A stretch of DNA of 64,000 nucleotides from SZAS-103 sp038234715 (GCA_038234715.1 JBBQTD010000003.1:83980-147979); one strand, 5' to 3'. Shown: positions 16,164-25,708, numbered from the stretch's first letter. Made by a program: numbers and translations. The notes: generated by a model not told the origin, from the letters alone.

Positions 16164-17501
16164 TTATTCCTTGAAGAATGGCGGCCGCCCAAAACCCAGC
16201 GCGTCCATGTGGCTTGCAACGACCTCGGCGTCGTCCGCGCGCATCGGCCCGATGTGCACCCGCCATAGCGCCTGGTCGGCCACCTGGACCGGAACAAGTT
16301 CGGCGTGTTCAACACCGGCTTTCTGGAGCCGTTGCAACATGCGTTCGGCATTCGCGCGATCGCTGTAGCTGGCGACCTGAAGGAAACCGAGCGTGGATGG
16401 CTCAATGGGTGCACGGCCGGGGGGTTCGGACGTCGTGGTGACGGGAGGTTCGGCAGTTGGTAGCGGGTTGGACGCCCGGGTCGCGCTCGCCGGGGGGTAG
16501 GTCGGTTGCGGCGCAAGTGGCGGCGGTGTTGCGGAGACCGATGCTGCTGTTGCCGGCGCGTTGGTTGTCGTTGCCGGGGACGAGGGGCCTGCGACTGCTG
16601 GATTCAGGAGGGGCGCTACGGGTTGCGACACGTGGGGAGTCGCGGAATCGGCCGCCGAAAGTGCTCCCTTGGGCATTCCCGCGACCATGGAGATCGGAGC
16701 AACTGCGACCGCGGTGGGCATCGTCGCGAAAGTTGGACGCACAGCGGTCCTGGTCGACGGACCGGGCGTGGTAGCAAGGTCGCCCTTCGGTGCGGCGGCA
16801 TGCGCAGTCGCAGCCCTTGCGACCGGTGCGAGCGAAAGTGGTTCGTCCGGGTCGATTCCGCGCACTTCGACATTCGCCGTGCCATGCACGTTCACGCCCA
16901 GCTTGACTGCGGCGGCGTACGACAGGTCGATCAGGCGACCCTCATGGAAGGGCCCGCGATCGTTGACCCGCACGATCACGCTGCGGCCATTGTCGAGGTT
17001 GGTGACGCGCGCATAACTCGGCAACGGCAACGTGCGGTGCGCCGCGGTGAACTGGTACATGTCGTACGGTTCGAAGTTTGAGGTGGCGCGTCCATCGAAC
17101 TTGGTGCCGTACCACGACGCGACGCCGCGTTCGCGGTAACCGCTCGCGCTTGGAAGCACGGCGTACGTCTTGCCGAGCACGCTATAAGGGGTTCGGTTGC
17201 CGTAGTGCGACAGCGGTTCTGCATGCGGAACCGGTTCGGGCAGGTTGGCGACATCGTCCGGGATGTCGGGTGCGCCATCGGCAACTCCGGGTGCGTACAG
17301 TCCGCCTGGGGTGTAGGGACCCAGCGGCTTCCACGGTTTGCGCGCGGGTCGGGTGTGCTCGACCGGCGCACTTGGAGCAGTGGTGGCCGTGCGCACGCTT
17401 TCGGGTTTCTGCGGATGTCCCGCGCAGGCGGCGAGCAGCAGTGCGACGAGCGACAGACACGCGACGCGCGGCACCGATGCAGGCGCGCGGCTCGCAATCA
17501 T
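16164..17501 (-). CDS. rlpA: RlpA-like septal ring lytic transglycosylase with SPOR domain
   Basis: A 445-residue probable lipoprotein (signal segment ending LLAACAG, lipobox cysteine near residue 26). The double-psi beta-barrel domain has ASWYGTKFDGRATSNFE and VIVRVNDRGPFHEGRLIDLS (about residues 128-210), carrying the family's catalytic Glu/Asp region. A long low-complexity Ala/Pro/Thr linker leads to a C-terminal SPOR domain (LGFLQVASYSDRANAERML) that binds denuded septal glycan. RlpA cleaves stem-peptide-free glycan at the division site. Its start overlaps the mltB stop by 4 bases (ATGA), so translation is probably coupled, and dacC follows. Confidence 0.93.
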   Translation of the reverse strand: MIASRAPASVPRVACLSLVALLLAACAGHPQKPESVRTATTAPSAPVEHTRPARKPWKPLGPYTPGGLYAPGVADGAPDIPDDVANLPEPVPHAEPLSHYGNRTPYSVLGKTYAVLPSASGYRERGVASWYGTKFDGRATSNFEPYDMYQFTAAHRTLPLPSYARVTNLDNGRSVIVRVNDRGPFHEGRLIDLSYAAAVKLGVNVHGTANVEVRGIDPDEPLSLAPVARAATAHAAAPKGDLATTPGPSTRTAVRPTFATMPTAVAVAPISMVAGMPKGALSAADSATPHVSQPVAPLLNPAVAGPSSPATTTNAPATAASVSATPPPLAPQPTYPPASATRASNPLPTAEPPVTTTSEPPGRAPIEPSTLGFLQVASYSDRANAERMLQRLQKAGVEHAELVPVQVADQALWRVHIGPMRADDAEVVASHMDALGFGRPPFFKE

Positions 17502-18544
17502 GGTGGCGAGCTGGGGTCCTTGTCCGCGATCGCTTCAGCGAGCTGGTAGACCGCGAGCGCATACATGGGCGAGCGGTTGTAGCGCGTGATCGCGTAGAAA
17601 TTCTGGAACACGATCCAGTCCTCGGTGCCTTGCGCGCCGTCGAGCGACAGCAGCGATGCGTTGATCGAGCGACCCAGCGCAACACGCGGCCGATAGCCCT
17701 TTTCGCCGAGTTGGGCCAGGGTGTATCTGGGCGTGAAATCCTCGGGGGCGAACGCGGTTGTCGCCGGATCGTGGATTGCGCGCACGGTCACCGGTTCGCC
17801 CTTCTGCCAGCCATTCGCGACGAAATAATTCGCCACGGATGCGAACAGGTCGGGCATCGAGGCGCCGAACAGGTCGATCCGGCCATCCCCATCGCCGTCC
17901 TTCGCGAATTGCCGGTAACTCGAAGGCATGAACTGCCCCCAGCCCATCGCGCCGGCGTAGCTGCCGCTCAAGGAGGTGATCGGGAAATGGTCTTCTTTCG
18001 CCAGCGCGAACAGTTGCGCGAGTTGGTCGCGGAAAAATGCCTGGCGTTCGTCTTCGTGCTGCGCCTTGAGCGGATCGCCGCTGCGCGGATACCAGAATGC
18101 GAGCGTGTACAACGCATCGAGCACGCGGTACGAGCCGGTGTTGCCGCCATAGCCGGTTTCCACGCCGATGATCGCGACGATCAGTTCGGCCGGCACGCCG
18201 GTATCGGCCTGCACCTTCATCAGTTGCTTGCGATGCTCGGCCAGGAACGCGCGGCCCCCAGTGATCCGCCGGGCGGTCACGAAGATCGGTCGGTAGTCCT
18301 TCCACGCCTTGACGGCTTCGGCTGGCCGCGACATTGCGTCGACCGTGCTCTGCCGGTAATGGGCCAGCGCCAGCGTCGCCAACACGTCCCTGGCATCCAG
18401 GCCATAGGTCTTGGCTGCCTGCTGCGCGAATGCGTTGAGCTCCCCCGGCGGCGGCTGGTCCGACGCGCCCATCGATGGCGCGATCAGCAGCAGCGACAAC
18501 AGGAAGAAGGCGAGCGCCCCATGGCGCGGACGGGAGGGATTCAT
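17498..18544 (-). CDS. mltB: membrane-bound lytic murein transglycosylase B
   Basis: A 348-residue family 3 lytic transglycosylase that makes 1,6-anhydro-MurNAc ends in peptidoglycan. The signal peptide is at residues 1-26, followed by the SLT-like domain with VPAELIVAIIGVETGYGG (the catalytic Glu is in GVETGYG), GAMGWGQFMPSSYR and DLFASVANYF. No lipobox cysteine is obvious at the cleavage site, so it may be soluble rather than lipid-anchored. First gene of mltB-rlpA-dacC, with a 4-base overlap into rlpA. Confidence 0.93.
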   Translation of the reverse strand: MNPSRPRHGALAFFLLSLLLIAPSMGASDQPPPGELNAFAQQAAKTYGLDARDVLATLALAHYRQSTVDAMSRPAEAVKAWKDYRPIFVTARRITGGRAFLAEHRKQLMKVQADTGVPAELIVAIIGVETGYGGNTGSYRVLDALYTLAFWYPRSGDPLKAQHEDERQAFFRDQLAQLFALAKEDHFPITSLSGSYAGAMGWGQFMPSSYRQFAKDGDGDGRIDLFGASMPDLFASVANYFVANGWQKGEPVTVRAIHDPATTAFAPEDFTPRYTLAQLGEKGYRPRVALGRSINASLLSLDGAQGTEDWIVFQNFYAITRYNRSPMYALAVYQLAEAIADKDPSSPP

Positions 18545-18933
18545 GGCGCAAATCTAGCATGCGTCCCGCACCAACAAAGATGACGAAGCGTCCATGTTCG
18601 GGAGCCCTGGCCAAATCCATCCGGGACTTGTACGTGCGCCGCGCTGGCTCCCCTCGCATGTGGACAGTAGTTCACGTTCCCATGAACCGGCGGTGGCACA
18701 GACCGACATGACGATGCCGAAGCCGGCCAAAAGCGAAACCTCCTGGGGGCGTCCGGCGTCCTGCCTGTGTCGCGCGAGGCTCGGGGAGGCTACCATTGCG
18801 CGCCGCGTTGCCCGATACCGGACGCATTGCGCAATCCTGGCAACGCGCGTTCTCCCGCAGGCGCCCAGCTATCGATGGGCGCGGCTGCCACGATTCGATT
18901 CAGAATTTTCGATTTTTTATTGGAGAGATACCG
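18545..18933. other. divergent intergenic region, no gene seen
   Basis: 389 bases between mltB (minus) and the PfkB kinase (plus). Open frames here extend neighbouring genes without coding support. It is GC-rich except for a T-rich stretch just before the kinase (about 18906-18920), which could hold its promoter. No hairpin or repeat is evident. Confidence 0.5.
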
Positions 18934-19869
18934 ATGTCGGCTCTGATCTGCGGATCGCTCGCTTACGACACCATCATGGTGTTCCAGGACCAGTTCAAGA
19001 ATCACATCCTGCCCGACAAGGTGCACATCCTGAATGTGTCATTCCTGGTGCCGCGCATGCGTCGCGAGTTCGGCGGTTGCGCCGGCAATATCGCCTACAA
19101 CCTCAAGCTGCTAGGGGGCGATCCGATCCCGATGGCGACGGTTGGCCAGGACTTCGGTCCCTACCGGGAGCACTTCGAGGAGTGCGGCATCAACATGACC
19201 CACATCAAGGTGCTGCCCGACCTGTTCACTGCGCAGGCTTTCATCACCACCGACCTCGACGACAACCAGATCACCGCCTTCCATCCCGGCGCGATGATGC
19301 GCTCGCACGAGAACCACGTGGCCGATGCACCAGGCGCAACCTTCGGTATCGTCGGCCCCGACGGCCGCGACGCGATGCTGCAGCATGCACGCGACTTCGC
19401 CGAACGCGGCATGCCCTTCATCTTCGATCCGGGCCAGGCCCTGCCGCTGTTCAACGGCGAAGAGTTCCGCCACTTCATCGAGCAGGCCGACTACGTCACA
19501 GTGAACGACTACGAATCGAACCTCCTGCAGGAGCGCACCGGATGGAGCGCGGCAGAAATCACTGCCAGGGTGAAGGCCTACATCGTCACGCGTGGCCCAA
19601 GCGGTTCGCAGATCCACGCCGGAAAGGACACCTTCGACATCCCGCCGGCGCACGAGCGGCGCGTCACCGACCCGACCGGCTGCGGCGATGCGTATCGCGC
19701 CGGACTGATCTTCGGGATCCAGCGCGGCTACGAGTGGCCGACCGTGGGCCGCATGGCTTCGCTGATGGGCGCACTGAAAGTAGAACACCCGGGGACCCAG
19801 AACCAGCGTTTCGACTACGACGAATTCGCCGGACAGTTCCTCCAGCAGTTTGGCCACGCTTTGCGGTGA
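18934..19869 (+). CDS. PfkB-family carbohydrate/adenosine kinase
   Basis: A 311-residue ribokinase-like kinase: N-terminal FGGCAGNIAYNLKLLGG (substrate lid region), and C-terminal DPTGCGDAYRAGLIFG with the catalytic Asp and anion hole. Close relatives in xanthomonads are usually annotated as adenosine kinase or as unspecified carbohydrate kinase; substrate residues cannot be assigned by eye. The ATG at 18934 is chosen because GGAGAG lies 7 bases upstream and MSALICGSLAYDT is the typical PfkB first strand; the frame is open further upstream without support. It is monocistronic and followed by a palindromic repeat that may end transcription. Confidence 0.88.
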   Translation: MSALICGSLAYDTIMVFQDQFKNHILPDKVHILNVSFLVPRMRREFGGCAGNIAYNLKLLGGDPIPMATVGQDFGPYREHFEECGINMTHIKVLPDLFTAQAFITTDLDDNQITAFHPGAMMRSHENHVADAPGATFGIVGPDGRDAMLQHARDFAERGMPFIFDPGQALPLFNGEEFRHFIEQADYVTVNDYESNLLQERTGWSAAEITARVKAYIVTRGPSGSQIHAGKDTFDIPPAHERRVTDPTGCGDAYRAGLIFGIQRGYEWPTVGRMASLMGALKVEHPGTQNQRFDYDEFAGQFLQQFGHALR

Positions 19870-19874
19870 CAGAC

Positions 19875-19960
19875 TGGGAATGGGAATCGGGAATGGGGGC
19901 TAGCGAGAAGCCGCCGGGGCTCCGCTTTTCCCATTCACCATCCCCGATTCCCCATTTCCC
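19875..19960. repeat. xanthomonad-type 'gggaatcgggaatggg' palindromic repeat
   Basis: The left arm (19875-19898, containing GGGAATCGGGAATGGG) and right arm (19928-19960, containing CCCCGATTCCCCATTTCCC) are imperfect inverted copies around a loop of about 30 bases. Repeats of this kind are frequent between genes in Xanthomonadaceae. Placed between convergent genes, it could act as a bidirectional terminator or as RNA-protecting structure. Confidence 0.7.
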
Positions 19961-19978
19961 GCGCGCGCGCAGCGCGCC

Positions 19979-20713
19979 TTACTGGATGTGCCGCTCGAGC
20001 TGGGCGCGGTCGAAGCCGCCGACTTCGAAGCTGATCGCGCGCGGCCGGCCGTCAACGCTGGTATTGATCGTGATCACCCGGATTTTGTCGAGGATGTTGC
20101 GGATTGATTCCTCGTCGTCGATGAACATCGCCTGCTTGTTCTGGTCCGATTTGCTCGACGCAATCATCCTGGCTGGTTCGTCGTCGAACTTGATTGGCAC
20201 CTTGCAGCCCGGCGGGCAGTCGAACTGGCCGTGGTCGAGTACAAGGTACGCGCTGCGGCCCCATTTCGGATGCCGGCGCAGGACCAGTCGCACCGGGACT
20301 TCGTCACTGTTGACGTCGTTGGGGTCTCTAGTCGCATAGATCGCCGCGGTGTGGACCACGTTGTCGCCGCCACCCTCCAGCAGTTCGGTGTTGTAGGTCC
20401 ACAAACCGCTAAGCCGGCGCTTGTCGCGCATCTGGTCGGCCTTGATGCCGGTATCGGTCAGCGTTCCCTGCACCTCACGTGCGGCGACAGTGTCCGGCGC
20501 ATCGTGCAACAACTGGTTTGCATACGCTTGCGCCAGCTCGTACTGGCCGGCATCGCGCGCCTGCACGTAGTTGCGCGCTGTTGCGTTGGCAGCGGCCTCA
20601 TGCACGACCTTCGCATTCGCGGCGCGCTCGGCTGCCACCTCGTTCGCGGACGGCCCGCATGCAGCCAGCAGCAACGCCACCGCTGGAACGATTACCCAGT
20701 TACGCATCATCAT
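19979..20713 (-). CDS. lipoprotein of unknown function
   Basis: A 244-residue protein with a lipoprotein signal: NWVIVPAVALLLAACGPS, lipobox LAAC, mature Cys near residue 19. The first 90 mature residues are Ala-rich and helical; the rest is a beta-rich region (LSGLWTYNTE, then VPVRLVLRRHPKWGRSAYLVLDHGQFDCP). There are two cysteines in CPPGC. No family recognised. Its start overlaps the stop of the alpha/beta hydrolase gene by 4 bases (ATGA), so the two are translated together and may work at the envelope. It ends close to the palindromic repeat at 19.9 kb. Confidence 0.75.
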   Translation of the reverse strand: MMMRNWVIVPAVALLLAACGPSANEVAAERAANAKVVHEAAANATARNYVQARDAGQYELAQAYANQLLHDAPDTVAAREVQGTLTDTGIKADQMRDKRRLSGLWTYNTELLEGGGDNVVHTAAIYATRDPNDVNSDEVPVRLVLRRHPKWGRSAYLVLDHGQFDCPPGCKVPIKFDDEPARMIASSKSDQNKQAMFIDDEESIRNILDKIRVITINTSVDGRPRAISFEVGGFDRAQLERHIQ

Positions 20714-21711
20714 TTAAGAAAGTCCTTGAGGGCAGCCGCAGTTTCGATCGTACGCTCCATCATCGGCATGTGGCCGCACGCATTCAAGAGGATCGTGGTG
20801 CTGCGCGCTAGCCCGGCCTGGAAAACCGCCACCGCACTCGGGTCGACGACCCCGTCGTCCCGCCCCCACAGCAGCAGGACGCGCGCCCGGATCGCCTGTA
20901 GTTCTTCCTGCAGCGCGAACGCGGAAGGCCCGCGACCGATGTCGTCGAGCACGCGCTGCTCGAATTGCGCGTCCTCGCGCCGACGGTGCACCATCGCCTC
21001 GTCGAATGGCCAGGGCACGAAAGGCGGCTGCTTGAACACGATGCGCAGGTACCGGTGCAGTTCGGCGCGGTTGCCGACACCAAACGGATTGTCGCCTGCC
21101 AGCACGCCCAGGCCGAATTCGTTTTCGTCGAACAACACCCCCGATGCAGACATCAGCACGACCCGGTCGACAAGTTCGGGATGGCGCGCCGCAAGCAGGC
21201 CGACGATCTGGCCACCCATCGAATGCCCCACCAGTAATGCCGGCGGCCCCTCGACACCGGCGATGCCGGGCAGGGAGCGCAGGAAGGCCGCCAACCTCTC
21301 CACCTGCGCGGCCGCGCCGTAATCCGCAGCGGACAGGCGTTCGCTGTCCCCCCAGCCAGGCAGGTCGGGTGCGATCAGGCGATGGCGAGGCGCCAGTTCG
21401 CGCATCAGCGGCAACCAGTTCTCCTTGGCTCCGGTAAACCCGTGCACCAGCACGATGACCGGCTTCGCCGATGGCGCCATGGCCGCGACCCTTGGGCTGC
21501 GCGTCGCTGCACGCGCAGGCCTGACGCGACCCGCATCCAGGTAACTCCAGCGATGCCCTGCCACCTCGATCGCATAGCGCTGTGCGCCGGCGCGCAGGCG
21601 CTGGCGCGCAAACTCAGCAGCCAGCACAAGTTCGGGCGCCCATGCGGCAACGCCCAACGTCGCCGCGGCCAGCCCCAGTGTTGCAATCAGTGCCCCGCGT
21701 CCGCGTCGCAT
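20710..21711 (-). CDS. membrane-anchored alpha/beta hydrolase
   Basis: A 333-residue protein with a hydrophobic N-terminal segment (about residues 7-30), then an alpha/beta hydrolase fold. It has VHGFTGAKENW (oxyanion HG), the nucleophile elbow GHSMGGQ, the acid in LLWGRDDGVV and the His in CGHMPMME. The catalytic triad is intact. It is probably a secreted or membrane-tethered esterase/lipase-like enzyme; the substrate is unknown. ATG at 21711 is chosen over 21816 because it begins a positively charged then hydrophobic leader and follows the M1 peptidase stop by 16 bases. Operon order: M1 peptidase, hydrolase, lipoprotein. Confidence 0.85.
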   Translation of the reverse strand: MRRGRGALIATLGLAAATLGVAAWAPELVLAAEFARQRLRAGAQRYAIEVAGHRWSYLDAGRVRPARAATRSPRVAAMAPSAKPVIVLVHGFTGAKENWLPLMRELAPRHRLIAPDLPGWGDSERLSAADYGAAAQVERLAAFLRSLPGIAGVEGPPALLVGHSMGGQIVGLLAARHPELVDRVVLMSASGVLFDENEFGLGVLAGDNPFGVGNRAELHRYLRIVFKQPPFVPWPFDEAMVHRRREDAQFEQRVLDDIGRGPSAFALQEELQAIRARVLLLWGRDDGVVDPSAVAVFQAGLARSTTILLNACGHMPMMERTIETAAALKDFLK

Positions 21712-21727
21712 GCTGGTCCGATGTCGA

Positions 21728-23713
21728 TCAGTTCGCCGGCTTGGCCTTGGCCAGCACGTCATCCACCGCTGCCGCCGTGATCGGGTGGTAGCCCGGCTTG
21801 GCCTTGGCGTAGACACCCTTGGCGAATGCCAGGCCGTCGGACGTCTTGGCGAGGGCCGAATAAATCGGCAGGACGAGTTTCATGCGGCCGATCTTCTCGA
21901 GGAACGCTTCCATCGCGGGGCGTGCTGCCGCATAGCCGCTGCGTTCGGCGAGCGGGTACCAGCGCTGGGCGATCTCGCCATTGGGAGTGCCGCTGAAGTG
22001 GTAGGCCTTGTCCAGCGTGCCCGCCTGGTCGGCGCTCAGTTTGTCCGGCATGCCTTCGAGGAAGTGCACCCATTCCTGGGTGCTCCACTTGGAGGTCGCA
22101 TCGGTCGCAGGCTGCGTGCCGCCATCCAGCCAGGCCTTGCGCGCTGCGTCCACCGCATCGAAGCGCGCCGAATGCGCGGCCTTGGCAACCGTCGGGATGC
22201 CCGGGTCGTGCAGCCAGGCATGCAGCTCGGCGTCGGTCACGGTACCGGGTTTCTTCGGCAACAGGTTCGCGCGCAGGTAAGTCTCGAAGTCATTGCTGGA
22301 AATGCTGCGGAAAGCGAAGTTGTCGAAATAGCCTTTCAGGAACGGATCGAACGTATCGCGGCCGTAACGCTGCTCAAGGAATTGCAGGAACCAGGCGCCC
22401 TTGGTATAGGCGATGTCCGACAGCGCATCATCCGGGCTGCGCCCGGTCAGTGGCGGCAGCATCAGCATCTGATCGGCGGGCTTGATCTCGCCGGACTTGA
22501 TCTCGCGGCGCAACTCGTCCTGGTCTATGACCCGTTCCATGTCCGCCACGTCCTGGCCGTACAAGGCTTCGGTGATGCGGCCCTGCACATACACGGTGAA
22601 GCCCTCGTTGAGCCACAGGTCCTTCCAGCTCGCATTGGTCACCAGGTTGCCCGACCACGAATGCGCGAGCTCATGCGCGACCAGCGACACCAGCGACCTG
22701 TCGCCGACGATCACGGTCGGCGTGGCGAAGGTCAGCCGCGGGTTTTCCATGCCGCCAAACGGGAACGACGGCGGCAGCACCAGGATGTCGTAGCGGGTCC
22801 AGCGGTACGGGCCGTACAGCGTTTCGGCGGCCTGGATCATTTTCTCGGTGTCCGCGAACTCCGCGGCAGCCTTCGGCGTCATCGCCGGCTCGGCCCAGAT
22901 GCCCGAGCGATCCGAAATGCGCTTGAATGTCAGGTCGCCCACCGCGATCGCCAGCAGGTACGAGGGGATCTGCTGCTGCATCTGGAAGTGGTAGTCGCCC
23001 GTGCGCGACGTGGCCGGGTCGTTGTCGGCGCTCATCAACGCCATCACGTCCTTGGGCGTGCCGATGTGCGCCGAATACAGGAAGCGCACGCCCGGCGTGT
23101 CCTGCAGCGGTATCCACGACCGCGCGTGGATCGCCTCGGACTGGCTGAACATGAACGGTTGGGTCTTGCCTTCCGTCATCGAAGGCTCCAGCCATTGCAG
23201 GCCGGAGGCTTGCGGCGACGTCGCATAGGCGATGCGGACTTGGCGCATGTGCCCGGCCTTGCCGGGGCTGGGCATGTCGACGGTGAGCTTGCTGCCGAGG
23301 ATCGGATCGCGCGCTGCCAGGGTGAAGTGCAGCGGCTTCCAGTCGCCGGTGCCATCGCCGCCGTCGATCTTGTCGACCTGCAGGTCGCGCGTATCGAGCA
23401 CCAGGGCGCTGGCGCTGTCGTCGTACCAGTTCAGGTCCAGCGTCGCGGTACCCGTGAGCTGCTTCTTGGCGAAGTCCACCGTCAGGTCCAGCCCCAGGTG
23501 CGTCATCCGCACCTTTTCAGGCTCGGCGTAGCTGCTCTCGTCATGGGTGCGCGCCGGATCGGCCGCCTTCGCCGCGGTCGCGGCGGACGTGGCAACGTGT
23601 GCGTGGCTGGCAACAACCGTCGTGGCGGCGGGTTCGCTGTGGCCGCATGCGGCCAATGCAACCGCGCACAGCAGCGGCGAGGAAAACCTGGACAAACCGG
23701 AGAGGCGACGCAT
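21728..23713 (-). CDS. M1 family zinc aminopeptidase (LTA4H-like), lipoprotein
   Basis: A 661-residue exported metallopeptidase. The signal has a lipobox (CAVALAACGHSE), so it is probably anchored as a lipoprotein. Zinc-site motif HELAHSWSG begins near residue 347, with the third ligand Glu in DLWLNEGFTVY; the exopeptidase substrate motif is GGMEN. The C-terminal armadillo-like region (TLDKAYHFSGTPNGEIAQRW and on) is that of leukotriene A4 hydrolase/cold-active aminopeptidase rather than PepN. It cleaves N-terminal residues from peptides in the envelope. ATG at 23713 starts the signal peptide; earlier open sequence has no support. First gene of a three-gene unit. Confidence 0.93.
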   Translation of the reverse strand: MRRLSGLSRFSSPLLCAVALAACGHSEPAATTVVASHAHVATSAATAAKAADPARTHDESSYAEPEKVRMTHLGLDLTVDFAKKQLTGTATLDLNWYDDSASALVLDTRDLQVDKIDGGDGTGDWKPLHFTLAARDPILGSKLTVDMPSPGKAGHMRQVRIAYATSPQASGLQWLEPSMTEGKTQPFMFSQSEAIHARSWIPLQDTPGVRFLYSAHIGTPKDVMALMSADNDPATSRTGDYHFQMQQQIPSYLLAIAVGDLTFKRISDRSGIWAEPAMTPKAAAEFADTEKMIQAAETLYGPYRWTRYDILVLPPSFPFGGMENPRLTFATPTVIVGDRSLVSLVAHELAHSWSGNLVTNASWKDLWLNEGFTVYVQGRITEALYGQDVADMERVIDQDELRREIKSGEIKPADQMLMLPPLTGRSPDDALSDIAYTKGAWFLQFLEQRYGRDTFDPFLKGYFDNFAFRSISSNDFETYLRANLLPKKPGTVTDAELHAWLHDPGIPTVAKAAHSARFDAVDAARKAWLDGGTQPATDATSKWSTQEWVHFLEGMPDKLSADQAGTLDKAYHFSGTPNGEIAQRWYPLAERSGYAAARPAMEAFLEKIGRMKLVLPIYSALAKTSDGLAFAKGVYAKAKPGYHPITAAAVDDVLAKAKPAN

Positions 23714-23835
23714 GGGGGTTCCGATCGGGGGATGGGAGGCGCGAAGTTTACTGTACTGATGTGCAATTGGGCTTTTCAGTGTGCTTTTTGCGGAGGGTTC
23801 TGTCGTTCTGGGTGAGTTGGTGGGAGGTCGAGAAG

Positions 23836-23876
23836 TCAAGAGCGTTCCGTCCGCTGCGCGGCCGGAACGCTCTTGA
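23836..23876. repeat. perfect 14-bp inverted repeat
   Basis: TCAAGAGCGTTCCG (23836-23849) and CGGAACGCTCTTGA (23863-23876) flank a 13-base GC-rich loop that itself contains a small GCGC palindrome. It sits between ubiE and the M1 peptidase gene, both on the minus strand. There is no T-run after the stem. The type resembles dispersed REP-like elements of xanthomonads. Confidence 0.75.
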
Positions 23877-23957
23877 TCTGATCTTGTGCGAAGAGCTTCG
23901 CATCGAAAGTGCATGGCTCGACAAACTCACCTTGAACTGGAAGCCCGTCGAGGTCAG

Positions 23958-24731
23958 CTAAACGCTATAACCAGAATGAATCGCCACAATCCCCCCACTC
24001 AAATTCCGATACGCGCACCGCGCAAACCCCGCCTCCTCCATCATCTCCTTGAGCGCATCCTGCGCCGGATGCATGCGGATCGACTCCGCAAGATAACGAT
24101 ACGAATCCGCATCCTTCGCGAACAACCGCCCCAGCCTCGGCAGCACCTGGAACGAGTGGAAATCGTAGATGGGCTTGAACCAGTCCGCCTTGACCTCGGA
24201 GAACTCCAGCACCAGTGCGCGCCCGCCGATCTTCAGCACGCGATGCATCTGGTGCAGTGCGGCCGCCTTGTCGGTGACGTTGCGCAGGCCGAATGCGATG
24301 GTCACAAGGTCGAAACTGCGGTCGGGGAACGGCAGCGCCTCGGCGTTGCACTGCACGTAATCGATGCCCGCGACCAGCCCGCGGTCGGTCAGGCGGTCGC
24401 GACCGACGCCGAGCATGTCGCCGTTGATATCGCCGAGTACGACGCGTCCGTCCATACCGACCCGTTCGTGCAGCAGCGCCGCGATGTCGCCGGTGCCGCC
24501 CGCGAGATCAAGCACCGCATCGCCGCGTTTCACACCCGACGTGCCGACGAAATAGCGTTTCCACAGGCGGTGCACGCCGAGCGACATCAGGTCGTTCATG
24601 CGGTCGTAACTGCGTGCCACAGAACTGAAGACGTCGCCGACCAGCTTGCGCTTCTCGCCGATCGGCACGTCGCGGTAGCCAAAGCTGGTGACGTTCGGGT
24701 CCGCTTCGGGCTTGTCGGATGGTTCGCTCAT
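23958..24731 (-). CDS. ubiE: ubiquinone/menaquinone C-methyltransferase UbiE
   Basis: A 257-residue SAM-dependent methyltransferase that methylates the quinone ring in ubiquinone (and, where present, menaquinone) synthesis. Signatures: FSSVARSYDRMNDLMSLGVHRLWKR near the N-terminus, motif I LDLAGGTGDIA, FPDRSFDLVTIAFGLRNV, and the C-terminal YRNLSGGIVAIHSGY. Length and ends match E. coli UbiE (251). ATG at 24731 is used; the open frame beyond it lacks coding character. Divergent from a secreted hypothetical protein across a gap of about 220 bases. Confidence 0.97.
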   Translation of the reverse strand: MSEPSDKPEADPNVTSFGYRDVPIGEKRKLVGDVFSSVARSYDRMNDLMSLGVHRLWKRYFVGTSGVKRGDAVLDLAGGTGDIAALLHERVGMDGRVVLGDINGDMLGVGRDRLTDRGLVAGIDYVQCNAEALPFPDRSFDLVTIAFGLRNVTDKAAALHQMHRVLKIGGRALVLEFSEVKADWFKPIYDFHSFQVLPRLGRLFAKDADSYRYLAESIRMHPAQDALKEMMEEAGFARCAYRNLSGGIVAIHSGYSV

Positions 24732-24950
24732 GCGGCGATTATCGCATCCGCGTGCGTCCGCGTTGCTGTCGCGGGGCCGACCGCGTGCCAGAGACCGGCC
24801 GCTTGCGATCGGTCGGTTGCAATGGGACGATCGAAGCGGGGTGGGGCCTCGGTTGGGGATCTGGTCGGGAATCGGAACTGGTGCCGACCATGCAGCGCTC
24901 GCCCCTGCATCGCACATTGGCCATCACCATCGTCGTCAACGGGGATTCTC

Positions 24951-25601
24951 GTGAAACAAATCGCGGTCGCATTCGTCTTCACAGCGCTGCTGTGCAATGG
25001 CACCCTGACGCAATCCCTAGCCCACGCGGCCACGCCGAAATCGACCGAGGTGCTTGTCGTCGCGCCCTATCCGGGAGGCGCGCCGTGGAAGGAAATCACC
25101 CACCAGGCCAACGCGAACGGCGAGATTGTCGAATGGATTCCCTCCGACCAGGGCATCGCCGACATCAAGGACATCCTGACCCGGCAGGTGTTCCTCGGAT
25201 TGAAGAAGCAGGACCCGGCGACGTTCCTGCGCGAGGTGCTGCAGCGCATGGGCGGCGCCTGCGAGCGTGCACGTACCAACGGGCCGAAGGAAGCGACCGA
25301 GCATGGCTACGCCGTCGCCTATGCGCAGGCTTATTGCTCGAACCAGAAAGGTGCGGCGAAGGACGCGGACATCTTCCTCAAGGCGATCCGCGGCAACGAC
25401 GCCCTGTATGTCGTGCAGAGGGAATTCAGGCGACCCGCGCAACCGGGCGCAACCCCAGGCATTGCGACCTTCTCGAAGGACCAGATGGGCGAGGCGAGCG
25501 CGCGCCTCAACGCCCAGAGCGTTGCGAACAGGTTCCTCGTGGAGAGTGTGCAGTTGTGCCCGGGGACTCCTGGAACCGATCACTGCGCGGATGGCCACTG
25601 A
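24951..25601 (+). CDS. secreted protein of unknown function
   Basis: A 216-residue protein with a classical signal peptide (KQIAVAFVFTALLCNG, cleavage after AHA near residue 26). The mature part has cysteines in GGACERAR, AYCSNQ, QLCPG and DHCAD, which could form two disulfides. The GTG at 24951 is chosen because GGGGA lies 8 bases upstream. No family recognised. A 67-residue membrane protein gene follows about 107 bases later on the same strand. Confidence 0.65.
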   Translation: MKQIAVAFVFTALLCNGTLTQSLAHAATPKSTEVLVVAPYPGGAPWKEITHQANANGEIVEWIPSDQGIADIKDILTRQVFLGLKKQDPATFLREVLQRMGGACERARTNGPKEATEHGYAVAYAQAYCSNQKGAAKDADIFLKAIRGNDALYVVQREFRRPAQPGATPGIATFSKDQMGEASARLNAQSVANRFLVESVQLCPGTPGTDHCADGH

Positions 25602-25708
25602 CGACGCTGGATATCCGAAGAGGCGCGTTGGCTACGTCGCAGCCCTCGCTCGCCTCACCTGCAGAAGCAAGCTGCATCCTGACCACAATCTGTCGAAAAG
25701 GGACACAC

